The notes under the pieces are model-generated. The model had not been told where the DNA came from. It did no database searches and saw only the letters and a program-made list of their open reading frames with translations. The position numbers and the translations under genes were made by a program. From positions 1 through 10,195 of the forward strand of contig JAGOBN010000078.1 in assembly GCA_017999235.1 (NCBI GenBank): a DNA stretch of 10,195 nt, read 5' to 3'. This document shows, in pieces, positions 1 through 6,697 of this stretch. This DNA comes from Anaerolineales bacterium (GTDB lineage Bacteria; Chloroflexota; Anaerolineae; Anaerolineales; UBA6663). Position 1 is the first letter of the stretch. Each line of letters starts with the position of its first letter.

Positions 1-445
1 GTATCTATCCCAGCTCAAGACCATGGTCGCCGCGCAGGGGCCGGCGGCCGTTCCGCCCTTGATCCCCGTCCCGGCGGCGTTCCCGTCCGAATTGACCGCG
101 CGTTACCGGACCATGTCCGTAGCCGACCCAACCCGGGTGGAGACGATGATCGCCGAGTTGGAGACGCTCGAGACCAGCCAGGCCCAGGTGCGCGCCGCGC
201 GGGCGCGCGGCCTGGGCCGGATTCCGGTGCGCGTGCTCAGCCATGGTCAGCCCCAGAGCGTGCCGGGCCAACCGGACGAAGTCAATCGAGACTATGAAAC
301 CGCTTGGCAGCAACTGCAATCTGAGCTGGCCGCGCTGTCACCCCGCGGCCGGCAGCTAAGCGTGCCGGCCGCCGGCCACTTGATCCATCATGACCAGCCC
401 GAGGCCGTCGTGGCCGCTATCCGGGACGTGTTGGCCGAGGCGTAG
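1..445 (+). CDS. Alpha/beta hydrolase-like protein, C-terminal part (5' end outside window)
   Basis: The reading frame is open from base 2 and enters from the left edge, so only about 147 C-terminal residues are visible. The last third reads like the end of an alpha/beta-hydrolase fold: a short strand, IPVRVLSHG, then a variable stretch, then a GHLIHHDQPEAV block followed by a final helix. In this fold the histidine in such a G-H-x-x-H/P block, just before the last helix, is the catalytic base; here it is encoded at 377-379. The nucleophile elbow and the acid would lie upstream of the window. An internal ATG at 23 is in frame, but the frame continues upstream with sensible residues, so I treat the gene as cut by the window edge. 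The substrate cannot be inferred. It is followed by about 96 non-coding bases and a promoter for the next operon, so it is probably the last gene of its own unit. Confidence 0.7.
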   Translation, partial: YLSQLKTMVAAQGPAAVPPLIPVPAAFPSELTARYRTMSVADPTRVETMIAELETLETSQAQVRAARARGLGRIPVRVLSHGQPQSVPGQPDEVNRDYETAWQQLQSELAALSPRGRQLSVPAAGHLIHHDQPEAVVAAIRDVLAEA

Positions 446-492
446 ACCAAGCCGGTGCAGCCTCCGCCGATGCTCAAATCGCCGCTCAGTTA

Positions 493-498
493 TATAAT
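493..498 (+). promoter_or_regulatory. Probable -10 box of the two-component operon promoter
   Basis: An exact TATAAT, followed by GG, stands alone in the 96-base gap between the hydrolase and the response regulator. This gap is clearly less GC-rich than its surroundings. No good -35 hexamer lies 16-18 bases upstream; TGCTCA at 471-476 matches TTGACA at only three positions. Transcription would start near 505, giving a leader of roughly 37 bases before the regulator's ATG. The call rests on the exact -10 match and its position, not on a full promoter match. Confidence 0.5.
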
Positions 499-541
499 GG
501 CGCAAATCGGATAAGTCGAGGTGGATTTACAAGGAGGGCTT

Positions 542-1201
542 ATGACCGACGCCATTCACCTCTTGATTGCCGACGATCATGCGATTGTGCGAGAAGGGTT
601 GCGAGCCTTGTTCGCGACCGAGCCGGGCCTGCAGGTGGTGGGAGAGGCCGCCGACGGCGTGGAAGCGGTCGCCAAGGCGCGCGCTTTGCGGCCGGACGTG
701 ATCCTGCTTGATATGGTGATGCCGCGCCAGGACGGCCTCGGCGCAATTGCCGACATCATGCGCGAGACGCCCCAGGCGCGCATCTTAGTACTGACCTCCT
801 TCGCCGAGGACGAGAAAGTTTTCCCGGCCATCAAGGCCGGCGCGCTCGGCTATTTACTCAAAGATTCCACGCCTCAGGAACTCGTGCGCGCTATCCGCAG
901 TGTTCACCAGGGCGAGGCCTCGCTCCACCCCACGATTGCGCGCAAATTGATCCGGGAGCTGGCGCCGCCGCCGCCGGGACACCAGCCGGCCGTCGACCCG
1001 CTGACCGAGCGCGAGATCGAGGTCTTGCGCTGGGTGGCGCAGGGCCTCTCCAACGACGACATCGCGCAGCAGTTGGTCGTCAGCGAGCGCACCGTGCGCA
1101 CCCACGTCAGCAACATCCTCGATAAACTGCACTTGGCGAACCGCACCCAGGCCGCGCTGTATGCGCTGCGGGAAGGGCTGGCCAAACTCCAGCCTGACTA
1201 A
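542..1201 (+). CDS. NarL/FixJ-family response regulator (receiver + LuxR-type HTH)
   Basis: This 219-residue cytoplasmic transcription factor is expected to be phosphorylated by the kinase gene directly downstream. The receiver domain (about residues 5-120) has the acidic pair D11-D12, the phospho-acceptor D57 in LLDMVMPRQDG, the switch T85 and the conserved K107 in LLKDS. A proline-rich linker (140-150) joins it to a LuxR-type helix-turn-helix (about 152-213) with the classic LTEREIEVLRWVAQG start, an SERTVRTHVSNIL recognition helix and an NRTQAALYA end. The length is normal for the family and no key residue is missing. I chose ATG 542 because a near-perfect AAGGAGG at 531-537 sits just in front of it; the in-frame GTG at 521 would put that site inside the gene. 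The target genes cannot be told from the sequence. Confidence 0.95.
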   Translation: MTDAIHLLIADDHAIVREGLRALFATEPGLQVVGEAADGVEAVAKARALRPDVILLDMVMPRQDGLGAIADIMRETPQARILVLTSFAEDEKVFPAIKAGALGYLLKDSTPQELVRAIRSVHQGEASLHPTIARKLIRELAPPPPGHQPAVDPLTEREIEVLRWVAQGLSNDDIAQQLVVSERTVRTHVSNILDKLHLANRTQAALYALREGLAKLQPD

Positions 1202-1206
1202 GAGCC

Positions 1207-3426
1207 GTGCGCGCCTTCTTCAGCCAGTTGCGCACCCGGTTGGTCCTGGCGGCGTTGGTCTTTCTGGTCGCCTTGACCATCGCCGTGGTCCTGACGGTGC
1301 GGGATAGCCTGCTGTTCTCGGCCCGTGACACGGCCCGGCTGAGCGCCCAACAGATGGCGGCCCAGGGCGAAACGGCGCTGCTGGAAATCACGCGGCGCGA
1401 AGCAGAACTAACTGCCCGCGATCTCCCGGCGGATCGCCTTGATCTGGCGCGGGTGCAGCGCCGGCTGGATCAGCTTCACCTCGCGCCGCATGCCATCGCA
1501 TTTGTCGTGGATGCGGCCGGCCGGCTGGCCGCCGTCACGGCTGGCCAGGCCGGGGCTTTATTCGGTGCGGCGGCCACGCCCGACACCGCCTTGCTAGGGC
1601 ATCGATTAAGTGAAGCCCAAGACCCGATCCTGAGCGCCCTCGGGCCGCGCCTGGCCGCCGGCGACAGCGCCGTCACGCGCCTAGATCTGGACGGCGCGGC
1701 CGCTGTGTTGGCCTATGCCCCGCTGCTGGAGACCGGCTGGGCACTGGGGGTCGTGGTGCCGGAGACTGAGCTGGCCGCCGGCGCGGACACGCTCTCCCAA
1801 ACGATCCAGACCGACATCAACCGCACGCTCCAAGCGACGCTCCTGACGATCGCCTATTTCGCGGCGCTGGCCGTGGTGGGCGTGTTCCTGGCGGCCGGCA
1901 CGCTCACCCGGCCCATTCAGACCCTGGCGGCCGGCACCCGCGCCATCGCCGCCGGCGACCTGACGACGCGCTTGCCGCTCACCTCCAACGATGAAATCGG
2001 CCAGTTGGCCGGCGCGTTCAACCACATGGCGGATGAACTGCTCACCCGCAACACCGAACTGCTGAAGCTGTCGAGCGCCGTGGAGCAAAGCGGCGACATC
2101 GTTTTTATCACGGATCGGGCCGGCGTCATCGAGTACGTCAACGTGGCGTTTACGACGCTGACCGGTTATGCGCCGGCGGAAGCGCTTGGCCAGACCCCGC
2201 GCCTGCTGAAGTCCGGCGAGCACACCGCCGGTTTCTATGAGCGGCTGTGGCAGACTATCCTGGCCGGCGAGGTCTTTCGCGCCGAGATCGTTAACCGGCG
2301 CAAGGACGGCGCGGCCTATGTTGAGGAAAAGACGATTGCGCCGCTGAAGGACCCGCAGGGCCGCCTGACGCACTTTGTCTCCACGGGCAAGGATGTGACC
2401 GAGCGGAGGCAGGCCGAACGCGCATTACGCGCGAGTGAAGAGCGCCTGCGGCTGATCACCGAGGTCACCACCGACGCGCTCTATGAGTGGGATATCACCG
2501 CCGGCAAAACCCGTTGGAACCACAGCTATCGCACGCTCTTTGGTTATCCGGTCGAGGGCTCGCACGAGCACGTCTGGTGGCGTGAACGCGTTCATCCAGA
2601 GGACCTCGCGGCCGCTGTCGCCCAGCTGGAGGCCGCATTTCAGAACCGGGCTGAGTTCATTTCGTTTGAGTACCGCTATCGCCGGGTCGACGAGACCTAT
2701 GCCTACGTGGTGGATCGCGGCTACATTTTCTATGACGCGGCCGGCCGGCCGCAGCGGCTGGTGGGCGCCATGATCGATATCACCGACCGGGTCCGGCTGA
2801 CCGAGGCCCAGACCCGGGCCGCGTTGGAGGAGCGCCAGCGCCTGGCGCGCGAACTGCACGACTCGGTCACGCAATCCCTCTACAGCCTGACTTTGCTGGC
2901 CGAGGCCGGCCGACGGACGGCGGCGGCCGGCGATCTGGATAAGACGGGCGGGTTTATTGCCCGGCTGGGGGAGACGGCCCAGCAGGCGCTCAAGGAGATG
3001 CGCTTGTTGGTGTTTGAACTGCGGCCTCTGGCGCTCGAAACCGAAGGGCTGGTGGAAGCGCTCCAGCACCGCTTGGACGCTGTTGAGAAGCGGGCCGGCC
3101 TGCAGGCCCACCTGCGCGCCGGGAACCTGCCCGACCTCTCGGCGGCGGTCGAGCACGGGCTGTACCGCATCGCCCAGGAAGCGCTCAACAATGCGCTCAA
3201 ACATGCCGCGGCCACGGTCGTGACGGTGACCCTGAGCGCGGCCGCCGGCCGCGTGGCATTGGAGATCGCCGACAACGGCCGCGGTTTTGAAGCCGCCGCG
3301 CTCCCGGACGGCGGCGGGCTGGGCCTGGTCAGTATCCGCGAACGCGCCGAAACGCTGGGAGGGCAAGCGCTGATCACGTCTCAGCCAGGCGCGGGCACGC
3401 GCGTGAAGGTAAGCGTGCCGGCTTAG
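1207..3426 (+). CDS. Membrane sensor histidine kinase, NarL-partner class (Cache-like, HAMP, PAS-PAS, HisKA_3, ATPase)
   Basis: This 739-residue inner-membrane sensor kinase probably phosphorylates the preceding regulator, whose stop lies only 5 bases upstream. Visible order: TM1 (about 12-29); an extracytoplasmic region (about 35-200) with the strand pattern of Cache sensor domains, ending in LETGWALGVVVPETEL; TM2 (about 207-228); HAMP (about 229-280, with RPIQTLAAG and DEIGQLAGAFNHMADEL); a first PAS/PAC (about 285-400); a second PAS_3-like domain (about 410-530, ending AMIDITDR). The catalytic core follows: HisKA_3 with H551 in RLARELHDSVTQSLYSL, the ATP-site N box ALNNALKHA around N662, the G1 box DNGRGF at 689-694 and the G2 box GGGLGLVSIRERA from 702. 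All phosphotransfer and ATP-binding motifs look intact. The GTG start lacks a strong ribosome site, so translation is probably coupled to the regulator. The ligand is unknown. Confidence 0.93.
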   Translation: MRAFFSQLRTRLVLAALVFLVALTIAVVLTVRDSLLFSARDTARLSAQQMAAQGETALLEITRREAELTARDLPADRLDLARVQRRLDQLHLAPHAIAFVVDAAGRLAAVTAGQAGALFGAAATPDTALLGHRLSEAQDPILSALGPRLAAGDSAVTRLDLDGAAAVLAYAPLLETGWALGVVVPETELAAGADTLSQTIQTDINRTLQATLLTIAYFAALAVVGVFLAAGTLTRPIQTLAAGTRAIAAGDLTTRLPLTSNDEIGQLAGAFNHMADELLTRNTELLKLSSAVEQSGDIVFITDRAGVIEYVNVAFTTLTGYAPAEALGQTPRLLKSGEHTAGFYERLWQTILAGEVFRAEIVNRRKDGAAYVEEKTIAPLKDPQGRLTHFVSTGKDVTERRQAERALRASEERLRLITEVTTDALYEWDITAGKTRWNHSYRTLFGYPVEGSHEHVWWRERVHPEDLAAAVAQLEAAFQNRAEFISFEYRYRRVDETYAYVVDRGYIFYDAAGRPQRLVGAMIDITDRVRLTEAQTRAALEERQRLARELHDSVTQSLYSLTLLAEAGRRTAAAGDLDKTGGFIARLGETAQQALKEMRLLVFELRPLALETEGLVEALQHRLDAVEKRAGLQAHLRAGNLPDLSAAVEHGLYRIAQEALNNALKHAAATVVTVTLSAAAGRVALEIADNGRGFEAAALPDGGGLGLVSIRERAETLGGQALITSQPGAGTRVKVSVPA

Positions 3427-3431
3427 GGGCG

Positions 3432-3935
3432 TTGGAAGATAGCGGAGCGATTTCGGGGAGGGTAAGGCTGCTCACGGCGGCGATCCATGCCGCGCAAGGC
3501 CACCGGGCCGGCTGGTGGGGGGTGACAGCATTGATCAGCGTCACGATTATCACGGCGCTGACGGCCATTGTCACCTTCCTGATCTGGATTTGGACGATGG
3601 GCTTGAAGAATGAAGCGAATGCGGCCATGGCGGTGTCGTGGAGCTCGATCCCGGTTGGGCGCATCGGGGTGGATGGCATTTACTTCAGCCTCATCATCTT
3701 AGGCATGGCACTGCTGCGGGCCGAAGTCATTCCGCGCTGGTGCGGCTTGGCCGTGATCTTCGGGACCGCGCTGCAGATGCCATCCCAATTTGCCAGCGAT
3801 TACCTGCAGACCTCCATCTTCTTGTGGTTCCCGCCGCTCGGCTCAGCCGTCAGCGGCGCGGCTTTGATCTGGATCGGGTGGCGGCTGTTATCCGGCCGCG
3901 CCTGGACCGGTTCGAGCTGGGCGCCGACGACTTGA
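3432..3935 (+). CDS. Small multi-pass membrane protein, unrecognised (possibly the C-terminal part of a DUF4386-type protein)
   Basis: This hydrophobic protein begins 5 bases after the kinase stop and is closed by the terminator at 3974, so it would be the last gene of the operon. From the TTG at 3432 it has 167 residues with about four membrane segments (roughly 31-54, 80-95, 100-114 and 128-150), the last followed by GWRLLSGRAW. The start is uncertain. TTG 3432 has no ribosome site, while an in-frame GTG at 3522 is preceded by a G-rich run and lies right at the first membrane segment. The spacing of helices, with a charged RAEVIPRW turn, recalls the C-terminal half of DUF4386-like proteins, which are usually longer, so an N-terminal truncation is possible. 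Family assignment is tentative. A second frame overlaps its 3' half and extends to 4054, but has no membrane pattern and crosses the terminator. Confidence 0.6.
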   Translation: MEDSGAISGRVRLLTAAIHAAQGHRAGWWGVTALISVTIITALTAIVTFLIWIWTMGLKNEANAAMAVSWSSIPVGRIGVDGIYFSLIILGMALLRAEVIPRWCGLAVIFGTALQMPSQFASDYLQTSIFLWFPPLGSAVSGAALIWIGWRLLSGRAWTGSSWAPTT

Positions 3936-3973
3936 GGTGTGCCGGCGTTCGCTACGTCATTTGTCAAGCCCTG

Positions 3974-4000
3974 GACCGCCCGCTGGGCGGTCTTTTGTTT
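3974..4000 (+). terminator. Rho-independent terminator
   Basis: A perfect 8-bp stem, GACCGCCC and GGGCGGTC, with a three-base loop (GCT) is followed at once by TTTTGTTT. It lies 38 bases after the membrane protein's stop and would end the regulator-kinase-membrane protein transcript. No other T-tailed hairpin of this quality was noticed in the window. Confidence 0.9.
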
Positions 4001-4087
4001 GAGCGCTTCCCGTCGCCCGGCCGATGCGGGCGCGTCCGATTCCTTCTAGGCTGATCACAGTTAATCCGAGTTCGGAGGAGGTCAGCG

Positions 4088-4558
4088 ATGTTCAATCGAA
4101 CGTTCATCTTAGCGAGTGTTTGTCTGGCCGTGGCGGCGTGTGGGCTGGCCAGGCCGGCGGCTCCGGCCTCGCCGTTGTCCCCGCATATTCCAGTTGATCA
4201 GCCCGTGCCCACGGGCACGCATATCCCCGTTGACCAACCCGTTCCCACCGGCACCCACATCCCAGTGGATTTACCGATGCCGATTGGCACGCCGGAGTTG
4301 GGCGCCTGGACGCCGGCCGAACTGGCGGCCGCACAATGGCTGGCCACTGACCAAAACTTGCCGCTGGAGACGATTCGGCTTGTCAGCTCGGAGCCGATCG
4401 ACTGGCCGGATGGCTGTCTGGGTGTGGTGCGGATGGGCGTATTATGCGCGCAAGGGATTGTGCCGGGTTTTCGCCTTGTGTTTACGGCAGCAGGGCAATC
4501 TTATGAATTCCACACTAACCAGGACGGCAGCAGTTTGATCGAGAGCCCCGTAAGCTAA
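4088..4558 (+). CDS. Lipoprotein with three 12-residue repeats and a conserved C-terminal secreted domain
   Basis: This 156-residue protein is predicted to be exported and lipid-anchored. The signal peptide has an N-R-T start, a hydrophobic core and a lipobox VAAC with the modified cysteine at residue 18. A linker follows with three tandem copies of a 12-residue unit (residues 33-68), the first two HIPVDQPVPTGT and the third HIPVDLPMPIGT. The C-terminal domain (about 74-156) has WTPAELAAAQWLA, then DWPDGCLGV, then a second cysteine in GVLCAQGIVPGFRLVF, and ends with YEFHTNQDGSS. I recall such WPDxCLG / VPGFR / HTN proteins as unnamed secreted proteins of Chloroflexota and cyanobacteria; the two cysteines could form a disulfide. 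GGAGGAG at 4074-4080, seven bases before ATG 4088, supports the start. It follows a terminator, so it is an independent unit. The function is unknown. Confidence 0.82.
   Translation: MFNRTFILASVCLAVAACGLARPAAPASPLSPHIPVDQPVPTGTHIPVDQPVPTGTHIPVDLPMPIGTPELGAWTPAELAAAQWLATDQNLPLETIRLVSSEPIDWPDGCLGVVRMGVLCAQGIVPGFRLVFTAAGQSYEFHTNQDGSSLIESPVS
4184..4291 (+). repeat. Three tandem 36-base coding repeats
   Basis: Three adjacent 36-base units encode the 12-residue lipoprotein repeat. The first two copies encode identical peptides but differ at several third codon positions (for example CATATTCCA and CATATCCCC), and the third also differs in amino acids. Differences concentrated at synonymous sites between copies 1 and 2 suggest an older duplication kept in frame by selection on the protein. 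Confidence 0.9.
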
Positions 4559-4575
4559 CCCAGTCAAAGCCGATC

Positions 4576-4734
4576 ATGCTCACCGCGTTGCGGACCCAGT
4601 TTCACGCGCCCTATCTGCGGCGCTATCTTGCCCAGGCCAGCGCTACCATCGCCGTGTTCCGCCGGTGGCCGGCGCCGCTGGCGGCGGCCCGGCTGAGCGA
4701 AAACATCGCCGGCGAGCGCCGAGCGCTTGTGTAA
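4576..4734 (+). CDS. Possible 52-residue ORF or gene remnant, unrecognised
   Basis: Between the lipoprotein stop and the PfpI-like gene an ATG opens a frame of 52 codons ending TAA at 4732-4734. The product is basic and alanine-rich (for example QFHAPYLRRYLAQASATI) and looks helical. No Shine-Dalgarno sequence precedes the ATG, and the bases before it (CAGTCAAAGCC) carry no promoter I can see. It may be a small protein, the remnant of a larger gene, or chance coding in GC-rich DNA. The only support is that the frame is open and its composition is protein-like. Confidence 0.25.
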   Translation: MLTALRTQFHAPYLRRYLAQASATIAVFRRWPAPLAAARLSENIAGERRALV

Positions 4735-4756
4735 TTCACAGAACAGGGAGGCTGAT

Positions 4757-5903
4757 ATGGCGATCGGTGCCGCCGGGAAGAAGACCATTGCCCTCGTCGT
4801 CGCCCCGCACAGTTCGCGGCTGGAGATGGTGGGGACCTACAGCATGCTGGTCAGCCTGACGCTGACGGGCCGCCACCGGCTCGTGATCGTGGGTGAGCGC
4901 CGTGGCCTGATGAGTTCGGATACCCCGCTCATGATTGCGTGCGACCAAACCTATGCGGAGACGCCGCGGCCGGAAGGGCACTTTGTCATTGGCGGGCCGG
5001 CTGCCCTGGCCGATGGCCAGCTGTTGGATTACGTTCGCGCCGCCGGCGCAACGGCCGAGTTCGGGGGCGGCGTCAGCGGCAGCGCGCTCGCGCTGGCCGC
5101 GACCGACCTACTGCGCGATCAGCCGGCCACCACCCATTGGGTTTATCGCGCCGATCTGGAGCGCCTGGGCGCGCGTTACATGCGCCGGCCCTGGGTGGAG
5201 GCGGGCAAATTCATCACCGGCGCCGGCGTTTCCGGCGGGCTGGAGATGGGCTTGCGCTTAGTGGAGCAGCGCGTGAATGGCGCTGCGGCGCGCCGGCTTC
5301 AGGTCCTGGCCGAATATGAGCCCCAGCCGCCCTTCGGCCGAATCGACTGGAGCGCGGTGGAGCGCCAGCCTGAATGCGCCGAGCCGGCGGCCGGCGCCGA
5401 GGTCAAAGACCTCGCCCTCGTGCTGTATCCAGGTCTGACCCCGCTCGACCTCGTCGGGCCGCTTCAAATCCTGGCCGCGTTAGCGTGCTATGCGCCGCAA
5501 TTCCGGCCCGTGGTCGTCAGCGAAAGCGTTGAACCGATTCCCACCGATAACGGCCTCGTCCTCCTGCCTAACAAAACTTTCGCCGAGGGGCCGCACCCCT
5601 ATGCGCTGATCGTGCCGGGCGGCGGGACGCCCACGTTGCGCGCGCTCAACAACGTTGTTCTCCGGCGCTATGTGCGGGCTGCTGCCGAGACCGCGGCGGT
5701 GGTCGCGTCCGGTCTGCACCGGGTCGTTGATCCTGGCCGGCGTGGGCCTGCTGGCGGGCCGGCCGGCGGCCACCCATTGGGCCTTTGCCAAGGTCCTGGA
5801 AAGCCTGGGCTCGCCTTACCGGCATGTGCGCTGGGTCGAGCATGGCAAGATCATCCCATCGGCGGGTGTGTCCGCCGGCATCGATATGGCTTTGTATCTC
5901 GCC
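4757..5903 (+). pseudogene. Tandem DJ-1/PfpI-family protein, frameshifted and 3'-truncated
   Basis: GGGAGG at 4746-4751 precedes the ATG. Two DJ-1/PfpI (class-I glutamine amidotransferase-like) domains follow. Domain 1 (about residues 9-200) ends with the family blocks TTHW, AGVSGGLEMGLRLVE and EYEPQPPFG, but at the nucleophile elbow it reads GGVSGSALALA, so the usual cysteine is absent (Ser107 by ungapped alignment with domain 2). Domain 2 starts near residue 225 (LALVLYPGLTPLDLVGP, then LIVPGGG). The frame breaks at 5711: after AVVAS an extra G moves the family sequence VCTGSLILAGVGLL into the next frame, with the cysteine codon at 5715-5717. That frame continues through ATHW and AGVSAGIDMALYLA to about 5903, where family similarity stops and the expected PQPPF tail is missing. 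Relatives include isocyanide hydratases and GlxA-type regulators. Either a pseudogene, or a sequencing error plus a real truncation. Confidence 0.82.
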
Positions 5904-5906
5904 AGC

Positions 5907-6104
5907 GGCCAGCAACTGCGCCTGCACCCCTTCCAGTTCCTCCAGGGTGTAGATGCGCCCATTTTTGGCGATGAAGCGTTCCGGGTCGCCCTCCGGATGA
6001 TCGAGGAAGAACGACCCGCCCAGTAATTCATCCAGCAAACGGCCGGCGCGGAGGGTCTGCGCGTGGCCCTCTAAGCGGCGGAGGCGGGTTTCAAGGCTAC
6101 GCAT
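5907..6104 (-). pseudogene. Unrecognised small protein, 3'-truncated, overlapping the gene upstream of it
   Basis: On the minus strand an ATG at 6104 lies inside the end of the preceding gene (gATGCGTAG, an 8-base overlap), the usual sign of translational coupling. The protein starts MRSLETRLRRLEGHAQ, an amphipathic coiled-coil-like helix with leucines at heptad spacing. It continues with an acidic, aromatic stretch (SFFLDHPEGDPERFI) and ends in a helix, YTLEELEGVQAQLLA. After about residue 66 the frame stays open to 5646, but that part is simply the antisense of the PfpI gene, so I take the natural gene to be cut near 5907. Small proteins of this look often sit in phage-derived or mobile regions, but I cannot name a family. 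The function is unknown. Confidence 0.5.
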
Positions 6105-6480
6105 CGCCGCTGTCCTTGGCCGGCCAGGCTTGCTCCAGCGCATCCAGCCGCTGTTCAATCTCCCCGATTTCCATGCCCTTGAAGTACGCCAGACCCAGCG
6201 CCACGATGGCGCGGGTGCGCTGGGCGCTGTTGGGCTGGGCCAATGTGTCCTCGGTCGCCACGTCCAATAGCGACAGGCCGCCGGCGTGGTCGCGGATAGG
6301 GAGGACGACGCGGGCGGGGTCCGCGACTCTGGGTGTCCGACTCCACTGGCCGCCGCGCCGGCGCCCGACCGCCCGGGTCTTGACCAGCGCGGGGTCATGA
6401 AACGCGCACCAGCCCGCCGGCCGGCGTGGGCCGCGCAGGGCCGGCCGCGGCCTGAAAAAACAGGCCGCCGGATGACTCAA
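6097..6480 (-). CDS. Unrecognised protein, possibly phage- or mobile-element-derived
   Basis: This minus-strand frame of up to 127 residues ends at 6097 and overlaps the start of the next minus-strand gene by 8 bases. The C-terminal half looks coding: LSLLDVATEDTLAQPNSAQRTRAI, then ALGLAYFKGMEIGEIEQRLDALEQA, two helices with a possible helix-turn-helix or coiled-coil pattern. The N-terminal 20-30 residues from the ATG at 6480 are proline- and arginine-rich and may not be real. No clear ribosome site fixes a start, and the natural start could lie downstream of 6480 or the gene could be 5'-truncated. Together with the following gene it forms an operon-like pair opposed to its neighbours. No function is proposed. 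Confidence 0.45.
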   Translation of the reverse strand: MSHPAACFFRPRPALRGPRRPAGWCAFHDPALVKTRAVGRRRGGQWSRTPRVADPARVVLPIRDHAGGLSLLDVATEDTLAQPNSAQRTRAIVALGLAYFKGMEIGEIEQRLDALEQAWPAKDSGDA

Positions 6481-6697
6481 ACCCGGCGGACGCCGGCCAT
6501 CCAGCCAGGCGCCAGCCCCCTGGGCACCTGGCCCGGTCGGACAATTGCGTAGTTTCCCTATACCCGTCCCAGCGCCGGCGGTATACCGTTTCTCTCAGAA
6601 ACCCAGCGCGGGTCCAAACGGCCCTAACGATTTGGGCAGGCTCCGGAGGGTTGAGCCATGACCGGCGTTGCATTCCCACGCTGAGAGGGCTTCTGCG
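6481..6697. other. Intergenic stretch with several small inverted repeats
   Basis: I see no convincing gene here. It holds two short inverted repeats: TATACC and GGTATA (6559-6564 and 6580-6585, 15 bases apart), and GTTTCT-CTC-AGAAAC (6588-6602). Just outside, GCGGCCTG and CAGGCCGC flank a run of six A (6447-6468). Any could be an operator or a recombination scar upstream of the secreted-protein gene at 6698. None has a T-tail on the plus strand, so I do not call a terminator. Confidence 0.4.

Noticed and set aside
521..541. GTG at 521 as start of the response regulator
   Set aside because: The AAGGAGG at 531-537 would fall inside the gene, and receiver domains begin right at the ATG at 542.
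1681..3366. Long minus-strand open frames opposite the first histidine kinase
   Set aside because: They are antisense shadows in GC-rich DNA. The plus strand encodes all ordered kinase domains, and the minus frames have no recognisable domains or start signals.
3638..4054. Alternative plus-strand ORF overlapping the membrane protein
   Set aside because: Its sequence is low-complexity Arg/Leu-rich, and it runs through the intrinsic terminator; the other frame has clear membrane segments.
4184..4291. 36-base repeats as a CRISPR array
   Set aside because: The units are directly adjacent with no spacers, diverge at third codon positions and encode an in-frame peptide repeat.
5646..5906. Continuation of the minus-strand gene across the PfpI region
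   Set aside because: This part is antisense to well-conserved PfpI sequence, so the frame is open by chance beyond the junction.
6447..6468. Hairpin with A6 loop as a terminator
   Set aside because: There is a perfect 8-bp stem but no T-run after it on either strand; the A/T run is in the loop.
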